Shown here: piece by piece, positions 4,003 to 8,409 of the stretch
Layout of the letters: each line of letters begins with the position of its first letter
How positions within the stretch are numbered: the first letter of the stretch is position 1
Source: Candidatus Omnitrophota bacterium
GTDB lineage: Bacteria; Omnitrophota; Koll11; Duberdicusellales; 4484-171
Assembly (NCBI GenBank): GCA_030692055.1
Contig: JAUYCY010000066.1
Coordinates: 1 to 8,409, forward strand
DNA: 8,409 nucleotides
Direction of reading: 5' to 3'
Made by a program: the position numbers and the translations under genes
The notes under the pieces: generated by a model
Seen by the model: the letters and a program-made list of their open reading frames with translations, nothing else
Told to the model about the DNA's origin: nothing
Database searches by the model: none

Positions 4003-4710
4003 ATGATCAAATTTGGCATTAGACAGTCATTCGATAATATAGAACAGGTAAAAGAGAGGTATTCAAAATTGGATGTGCCTGTCGAGTTGGCCCTGCCTTA
4101 CTACTGGGATATATATGAACCTGTTAGAGATCGTTTAGCGGAAGTAGCTGAAAAGATAAGATCGTGCGGGACAAAAGTTTTAAGTGTACATGCGGTTCAG
4201 GCTCCTATTACGGATGAACGATTTAAGATATGGGGAAATGAAATAGCTGATTTCGCTAGGACACTCGGGGCGACGAATATTACTTTGCACCCTAACAATG
4301 TCAATAAGGATAAAGCCGTCCAAGACGAAGCGCTCAAGAATTTGGAATATTTTTCTGGGCTATATAAAAACGATGTGGTCTTTTGTATCGAAACCTTTGA
4401 AGGTAAGCGAAGAGTTTTTACTCCCGATGAAATAGTATCATTTAACTTGCCTATGACATTGGATACATCGCATATACGAGAGGACGAAAAGGTCTGGAGT
4501 TTGATTAAAGGATATAAAGAGCGCATCTTCAATGTGCATCTTTCAGCAAGAGAAGACACGAGACAACATCTGCCTGTTGACGATTTTTGCAAAGAGGTGG
4601 TGCGCTATCTGATAGATAACAAATGGACCGGGAATGTAATATTGGAGTATCTACCAGAATTTCACGGGCATCTGATAAACGATCTAGAATTGCTGAAAGC
4701 AATGCAGTAG
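4003..4710 (+). CDS. Sugar-phosphate isomerase/epimerase-like TIM barrel protein (AP endonuclease family 2 fold)
   Basis: A 235-residue protein with the strand-by-strand pattern of the xylose isomerase-like TIM barrel superfamily. In order: GIRQSF (strand 1), LSVHAVQAP with H63, NITLHPNN with H96, FCIETFEG with E130, TLDTSH with D154 and H157, NVHLSA with H179, and VILEYLPE with E215. The H/E/D residues at strand ends are the usual divalent-metal ligands and catalytic acids. Members isomerise or epimerise sugars or, as endonuclease IV, repair abasic DNA; which applies here cannot be told. The start ATG has only a weak SD, and a terminator ends 20 bp upstream, leaving little room for a promoter. 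The second gene follows after 18 nt with a good SD, so the two form an operon. Confidence 0.78.
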   Translation: MIKFGIRQSFDNIEQVKERYSKLDVPVELALPYYWDIYEPVRDRLAEVAEKIRSCGTKVLSVHAVQAPITDERFKIWGNEIADFARTLGATNITLHPNNVNKDKAVQDEALKNLEYFSGLYKNDVVFCIETFEGKRRVFTPDEIVSFNLPMTLDTSHIREDEKVWSLIKGYKERIFNVHLSAREDTRQHLPVDDFCKEVVRYLIDNKWTGNVILEYLPEFHGHLINDLELLKAMQ

Positions 4711-4728
4711 GTCTTAATAGAGGATTTT

Positions 4729-5502
4729 ATGATAGAGGCCGCAGAGTTTTTGAAGAACTTAGTTTTTGGCAAGGAATATCTCAAGGCGACTATAAAAGAA
4801 GGAGTTGCCGCGCTTAAGCCTTACGTAAAGGATCTGGAAGTTGTTCATATACGAATTGACCATCCAGATTTATCTACTTGGCGGAAGAAGAAATATTTTC
4901 ATATTTTAAGGCAAGTTGTATGTTCGCGGTTAGATGAATGGATATTTGAGCATCTTGTTGATCAAAATGAATATGCTGCTTTTCTCGAACGGTACCGTCC
5001 TGTAAAGGCGCGAGGGGAGATAGGAGATATCGATGAACACATTATGGACATACATTATCGGCCACAGGCAATAGAGATATTGCGCCGCAAGAAATCTTTC
5101 GATTTGGAGAGTTGGGCAAAAAAACGCGTTTGTTTAGAATACCATAGACGTTCCAATCTATATTGGAAGAGCGGGGAGGAGTTCGACTTTGATTATCGTA
5201 ACCCAATTCAGAGTTTATTTATCCGAAAGAATAATGGCGAGAGAGAGGTTATTGGCGTTGGTGGTGTTGGGAGTTCAGGACAGCGCGAGATAAATACTTT
5301 TTTTACAGCGGTATTTTATATATTAGGCAAGAAGACACGAATCCCGCACTTTTTGTTGAAATATAATGGATTTAATGAGTTTGAATATGTCGGGTGGCGA
5401 AACCGCCCAGTATTAACAGCAGGGTTTGGAAGCAATTTTAATTTAGATAAGCGCCTTGAGATAGAAATCCGGAAAAAAGGGTTCAATTGGAACACCAGAT
5501 AG
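4729..5502 (+). CDS. Protein of unknown function, 257 residues, partner of the TIM barrel protein
   Basis: I do not recognise the family. ATG 4729 has AGAGG (4719-4723) 5 nt upstream and lies 18 nt after the TIM-barrel stop, so co-expression is very likely. The protein has no signal peptide or membrane segment and is rich in charged and aromatic residues. Notable stretches: VVHIRIDHPDLSTWRKKKYFHILRQVV (~38-65), ARGEIGDIDEHIMDIHYRPQAIEILRRKKSFD (~94-125), VCLEYHRRSNLYWKSGEEFDFDYRNPIQSLFI (~134-165), then a glycine-rich turn EVIGVGGVGSSGQREINTFFTAVFYI (~172-197). The basic and aromatic content suggests nucleic-acid or nucleotide contact, but that is a guess. It appears full length. After the TAG stop the same frame stays open for 27 more codons through repeat copy E. 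Confidence 0.7.
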   Translation: MIEAAEFLKNLVFGKEYLKATIKEGVAALKPYVKDLEVVHIRIDHPDLSTWRKKKYFHILRQVVCSRLDEWIFEHLVDQNEYAAFLERYRPVKARGEIGDIDEHIMDIHYRPQAIEILRRKKSFDLESWAKKRVCLEYHRRSNLYWKSGEEFDFDYRNPIQSLFIRKNNGEREVIGVGGVGSSGQREINTFFTAVFYILGKKTRIPHFLLKYNGFNEFEYVGWRNRPVLTAGFGSNFNLDKRLEIEIRKKGFNWNTR

Positions 5503-5520
5503 AGAAAGTACGTAACAGTT

Positions 5521-5577
5521 CGGCAGGATAATCCTTTAAGAAATATTGGATATGTAGTGGGGATTTTAAGGAATGAA
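5521..5577 (+). repeat. Dispersed repeat, copy E (middle module only)
   Basis: GGATAATCCTTT (5526-5537), shared with copy D, runs into AAGAAATATTGGATATGTAGTGGGG (through 5562), shared with copies B (1568-1592) and C (2528-2552). It ends with ATTTTAAGGAATG, like GTTTTGAGGCATG of copy B. The shared frame reads DNPLRNIGYVVGILR here and RNIGYVVGVLR in copy B, so the coding phase is conserved. Left and right ends of the family are absent. Confidence 0.55.
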
Positions 5578-5660
5578 ATATTTTAAAGATTTTTGAAAGA
5601 AAACGCCTTTGAGATGTGTCTTATATATGAAAGAGGGCTACGATTTAGTATGATTTTTCA

Positions 5661-5688
5661 TTGAGAAATAAGTTTTCCGTGATAAAAT
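5661..5688 (+). promoter_or_regulatory. Likely promoter of the AbiE-like operon
   Basis: TTGAGA (5661-5666), a 16-bp spacer and TAAAAT (5683-5688) lie 57 bp before the TTG start at 5746. No convincing inverted repeat for the AbiEi-like protein was found in the leader. Confidence 0.5.
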
Positions 5689-5745
5689 ATGGAACAAAAG
5701 AGGATGCATTAATTCGCAAATACAATTTTAAACACGAGGTGCGCA

Positions 5746-6489
5746 TTGAATAAAAAAGCATTGGTCAGAGAGTATATACAAAAGCACCGGTATTTTTCTT
5801 TGCCGCAAATCGCGCGCGATACGGGACTAGACAGAAAAATACTGTGGGATTATTTGTTTCAACTGAAAGCAGAAAAGGTTGTTTTTGACGCGGGGTATGG
5901 CTGCTATAGTTCAGTGGAGAAGGTATTTTTAATGCCTACGATCGAACGAGCGCGAGATATTACGCAATTTATTAAGAAAGAATTCCCTCTCGTTACAGAT
6001 TTTGTTGTTTGGGATACCAAAGTATTACAATCGTTTTATCATCACACCCAAACTCATCATATTACTTTCGTGGAAGTCGAGAAAGAAATTCTTCCTTCGG
6101 TTTTTGACAAGCTATATATTAAGTTTCAGAATGTTTTACGGGAACGTAAGTCTAAAGTCTTTTTTGAATCGTTTGATGTAGGGCGAAATCCGGTTGTGGT
6201 GAGGGGGTTGGTTTCAAGGCCGCCGCGGACTGGCCACATTCCCGCTCTGGAGAAGATTTTGATAGACATGCTTATGGATTTAGATAAGTATAGCTACATC
6301 GGGCGGTCGGATTATATAGAAATATGGAAGGACCTCATTCAAAGATACAGGATTGATATTCGTGTTGTCCATGGCTATAGCAAACGTAGGAAGTGCTTGG
6401 AAGCCATATTCTCACAACTTATTGAAATTAAAAGTAGTTACGGAATAGAGTTTTGCCAACTACTTCGAGATGTTGGCAAACTTCGATAA
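5746..6489 (+). CDS. AbiEi-like/DUF6577 winged-helix protein (probable antitoxin)
   Basis: A 247-residue protein. The first ~55 residues form a helix-turn-helix/winged helix (LVREYIQKHRYFSLPQIARDTGLDRKILWDYLFQLKAEKVVF...YGCYSSV). The following region contains FVVWDTKVLQSFYHHTQTHHITFVEVEKEILPSVFDKL (~84-121), which resembles the core of DUF6577/AbiEi-type proteins that accompany AbiEii nucleotidyltransferases. A C-terminal helical part follows (EKILIDMLMDLDKY...). The start is TTG 5746, supported by GAGGT (5736-5740) 5-6 nt upstream; no better in-frame start is seen. By analogy with AbiE systems it would be the antitoxin and repress the operon through its N-terminal domain. The toxin gene starts 14 nt after its stop. 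Confidence 0.75.
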   Translation: MNKKALVREYIQKHRYFSLPQIARDTGLDRKILWDYLFQLKAEKVVFDAGYGCYSSVEKVFLMPTIERARDITQFIKKEFPLVTDFVVWDTKVLQSFYHHTQTHHITFVEVEKEILPSVFDKLYIKFQNVLRERKSKVFFESFDVGRNPVVVRGLVSRPPRTGHIPALEKILIDMLMDLDKYSYIGRSDYIEIWKDLIQRYRIDIRVVHGYSKRRKCLEAIFSQLIEIKSSYGIEFCQLLRDVGKLR

Positions 6490-6503
6490 ATACCAAAGGA
6501 TTT

Positions 6504-7544
6504 ATGTTTGATGAAAAGACAATGGAAACTCTACGCAAGAATTTGAAATTCAGCGATCCTTGCATATTTGAGAAAACAGTTCGCGCTTTTAGTTTACTGG
6601 AGAGCCTGCCTAAGTTCTATCCGGATCTCATATTCAAGGGTGGAACATCGATTTTGCTCCATCAATTTCCACCCGTCAGATTTTCAATAGATATTGATAT
6701 TCTTCTGCATGAGAAAGACCGAGCGGGCCTTCTGAGCAATTTAGAGACCATAGTGGAATCATCCGGAGTTTTTAATTCGGTGGAAGAAGACGAACGTGAA
6801 AGCGCTATACCGAAAGCCCACTATAAATTTTGGTATAATCCGTTTTTTGGCCCGAGAGAGGAAAGTATTTTGCTGGATGTGGTTTTCTGTGAGCATCCTT
6901 ATCATAGCGTTGTTAAGAAAAGGCTAAAGGGGCATCCGTTGATATTATCCGAGACAGACGTGATTGTTAATATCCCTACACCCGAAGGTTTATTCGGGGA
7001 CAAAATGACCGCAATTTCACCAAAGACGATCGGACTTCGATTGACCGAGGGCAGGGATATGGAATACCTGAAACAGATTGTTGATATTGGTTCGCTGTTC
7101 GATATAGTAAAGGATATTACGGATATCCGAAAAACGTTCATCGATACATCCAAAATAGAAAATGAGTTCAGAAAGTCGCGGCACTTACCGGACGAAATTC
7201 TTGACGATATCATCGAGGTTGCTTTTCGGTATTCGCAATGGTTGATCAAAGGCGCAGATAATTCGTTTAAGGAGATAGAATATATCAATAAAGGTTTTGA
7301 GAGGCTGTCGAATCATCTCGTTGCGCGGCTAAGGCAGGATGATTTAAAGATTGCTTTTGGGAAGGCCGCTTATGCGGCGCAAATAATTCGCGATACCAAA
7401 GTTACCAAAATTATCAAAAATATAGACTTGTCTATTGTAGATGGTGCAAGGTTTGATGGCAGGTACAAAATTTTAGATGGGCTGAAAAAGAGAAATACCC
7501 AAGCATATTTTTATTGGGCATTGGCTTTTGGCGCGAAGAGTTAG
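6504..7544 (+). CDS. AbiEii-type nucleotidyltransferase (probable toxin)
   Basis: A 346-residue protein of the nucleotidyltransferase AbiEii/AbiGii toxin family. Motif I is FKGGTSILLHQF (G46-G47-T48-S49), motif II SIDIDILL (D63 and D65, metal binding), a third acid is D125 in LLDVVF, and PTPEGLFGDKMTAISPKTIG (~158-177) supplies the family lysine K167. RDMEYLKQIVDIGSLFD and a long helical C-terminal half complete the expected order and length. In AbiE-type systems this enzyme is a bacteriostatic toxin that uses nucleotides; related MenT enzymes modify tRNA 3' ends. I place the start at ATG 6504, with AAAGGA (6495-6500) just upstream. The in-frame ATG 6453 would overlap the antitoxin gene, and its extra residues (MPTTSRCWQTS) look unrelated to the family. 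All key residues are present, so unlike the HEPN genes this system looks intact. Confidence 0.82.
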   Translation: MFDEKTMETLRKNLKFSDPCIFEKTVRAFSLLESLPKFYPDLIFKGGTSILLHQFPPVRFSIDIDILLHEKDRAGLLSNLETIVESSGVFNSVEEDERESAIPKAHYKFWYNPFFGPREESILLDVVFCEHPYHSVVKKRLKGHPLILSETDVIVNIPTPEGLFGDKMTAISPKTIGLRLTEGRDMEYLKQIVDIGSLFDIVKDITDIRKTFIDTSKIENEFRKSRHLPDEILDDIIEVAFRYSQWLIKGADNSFKEIEYINKGFERLSNHLVARLRQDDLKIAFGKAAYAAQIIRDTKVTKIIKNIDLSIVDGARFDGRYKILDGLKKRNTQAYFYWALAFGAKS

Positions 7545-7571
7545 CCGGAGTAATCTCCGAGGGCTGATTTT
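7543..7571 (+). terminator. Hairpin after the AbiE-like operon, probable terminator
   Basis: CGGAG (7546-7550) and CTCCG (7555-7559) close a TAAT loop. AGC (7543-7545) and GCT (7563-7565) can extend the stem across a small bulge, and GATTTT follows. It begins at the operon's stop codon. Moderate strength only. Confidence 0.45.
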
Positions 7572-7641
7572 GTAACGCATTATTATGATTGCCAAGAGAA
7601 AAAATTAATTATTCCCGGCAGGTTATTCTTATATAGTAAAT

Positions 7642-8409
7642 ATGAAAAAGATCCCCTTCCTTTCTGTAATTTTTATATTATTAGTATCTTTCCTGAACGT
7701 TTTTCCCGCGTATCCCGCGGATGATAGCTCCCCTGAAAAGATCACTGATATATCAGACCGTAAATATGAACAAGTCCTGATAGATCTGCTGGATAACGCT
7801 AAAGAATCGATAGTTGTTTCCATGTATGGTATAAGCCTTGGCTTCGGAGAAAAGAATCCGGTAATGCTCCTGTTAAATGACTTGTTGGAAGCGAGGAAAA
7901 GGGGAGTCAGTGTTACAATGTATCTTAATACCCGTTTTAGGGACACTGATAAATCCGAAGGATCTTTTATCGGGAGCCCTGTGTTCAAGGAGCTGAAAGA
8001 CTCAGGGTGTGATATTTACCTTATACCGTCATGCCGTAAGCTTCATGATAAACTCATAATAGTTGATAGTAGATATGTGGTAATAGGCAGTACGAACTGG
8101 TCTAATTCTGCTTTGCGGAGGAATTTCGAATCCAATACTCTTATTGATTCGCCTCGACACGCCGGAGAAAAACTCAAACGGCTTGAAGATGTGTTGAAGT
8201 TTGTAAAGTCAAATACGGAAATATCCGGCATCCCGGATTATTTAGAAGGTCTGCCTGAGGGGATATTTATCCCTGAAGAACTCCTGGTAAATAAGAAATA
8301 CTTTTCCCGCATGGTTACAGGCCAGGATGAACGTGTCTTTGATCTATATCTCTTACTTTTAGGCTATAGCCAATTAACGGGCGAGGATGAATTTTTCATA
8401 AACATGGAA
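7642..8409 (+). CDS. Secreted phospholipase D-like protein, single HKD motif (3' end beyond window)
   Basis: The frame from ATG 7642 is open to the window end (256 residues visible) and continues outside. It starts MKKIPFLSVIFILLVSFLNVFPAYPA, a Sec signal peptide probably cut after A26. Next come ITDISDRKYEQVLIDLLDNAKESIVVSMYG and the HKD signature HDKLIIVDSRYVVIGSTNWS, with H135, K137, D142 and GSxN at 149-152. One HKD motif means it probably acts as a dimer, as in Nuc-type nucleases of the PLD superfamily. The substrate (phospholipid or nucleic acid) is undetermined. A further region after ~205 (LPEGIFIPEELLVNKKYFSRMV...) is not recognised. No clear SD precedes the ATG. Its N-terminus resembles the remnants in repeat copies B, C and D (KDISDDKYF), so those probably derive from a related gene. 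Confidence 0.8.
   Translation, partial: MKKIPFLSVIFILLVSFLNVFPAYPADDSSPEKITDISDRKYEQVLIDLLDNAKESIVVSMYGISLGFGEKNPVMLLLNDLLEARKRGVSVTMYLNTRFRDTDKSEGSFIGSPVFKELKDSGCDIYLIPSCRKLHDKLIIVDSRYVVIGSTNWSNSALRRNFESNTLIDSPRHAGEKLKRLEDVLKFVKSNTEISGIPDYLEGLPEGIFIPEELLVNKKYFSRMVTGQDERVFDLYLLLLGYSQLTGEDEFFINME

Noticed and set aside
4197..4592. 131-codon minus-strand frame inside the TIM-barrel gene
   Set aside because: Fully antisense to a recognisable enzyme; low-complexity Ser/Leu composition typical of a shadow frame.
4623..4817. 64-codon + strand frame across the TIM-barrel/unknown gene junction
   Set aside because: Out of frame with both well-supported genes and without an SD.
6453..6503. Upstream start for the AbiEii gene
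   Set aside because: It would overlap the antitoxin gene by 37 bases, its residues do not look like the family, and ATG 6504 has an SD just upstream.
6902..7288. 128-codon minus-strand frame inside the AbiEii gene
   Set aside because: Antisense shadow of a gene with intact catalytic motifs.
7609..7641. Promoter TATAGT (7632-7637) just before the PLD gene
   Set aside because: It would leave almost no leader before ATG 7642 and has no acceptable -35 box at 16-18 bp.
7629..8231. Minus-strand frames near the window end
   Set aside because: They are opposite the PLD-like gene, whose HKD motif and signal peptide on the + strand are unmistakable.
1..8409. CRISPR array, tRNA or rRNA
   Set aside because: No regularly spaced short repeats, cloverleaf with a T-loop GTTCGAATC-type motif, or rRNA-like sequence was seen; the repeats present are long, irregular and separated by genes.

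Overview
The window comes from an AT-rich bacterium that uses sigma70-type promoters (TTGACA, 17 bp, TATAAT-like), Shine-Dalgarno sites and Sec signal peptides. The mix of wHTH-nucleotidyltransferase/HEPN pairs, an AbiE-type pair, AAA/DUF4143 ATPase, BRO-type fragments and PLD-type genes recalls accessory regions of uncultured, candidate-phylum-like bacteria (an Omnitrophota-like source is only a guess). No ribosomal RNA, tRNA or core housekeeping gene is visible, so taxonomy cannot be fixed from this sequence. Every supported gene is on the + strand.

Layout. (1) 2-253: the C-terminal tail of a probable AAA/DUF4143 ATPase, cut by the window start. (2) 306-3750: three tandem units, each made of promoter, palindromic operator, winged-helix minimal nucleotidyltransferase (wHTH-MNT) and HEPN-type partner. 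The units are separated by copies of one dispersed repeat. The three MNT genes are intact, but all three HEPN partners are damaged: one has an internal TAA, one stops after 33 codons and one after 52 codons. The two truncations lie at or close to a repeat boundary. (3) 3553-3984: another repeat copy, then a fragment of a BRO-N-type gene ending in a strong hairpin terminator. (4) 4003-5502: a two-gene operon, a sugar-phosphate isomerase-like TIM barrel protein and a 257-residue protein I do not recognise. (5) 5521-5577: a partial repeat copy. (6) 5746-7544: an AbiE-like operon, a DUF6577/AbiEi-like wHTH protein followed by an AbiEii-type nucleotidyltransferase. (7) 7642 to the window end: a secreted, single-HKD phospholipase D-like protein whose reading frame runs off the edge.

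How it works together. MNT/HEPN and AbiEi/AbiEii are both nucleotidyltransferase-based toxin-antitoxin or abortive-infection families, so the region reads as a defence or TA island with heavy decay. The most striking structure is regulatory. Each of the three MNT promoters carries its own, unrelated palindrome over or touching the -10 box, plus an extra half-site 20-22 bp (two helical turns) away. This is what one expects if each wHTH-MNT represses its own promoter. The repeats contain PLD-type signal-peptide/N-terminal coding remnants with a conserved reading frame, begin with TAGGATGTYTATAG and end with CCTATTGAC; the TTGAC at the right end supplies a -35 box to at least one unit. The picture is a cassette-like array of autoregulated antitoxin-type genes whose toxins have been lost at the cassette junctions.
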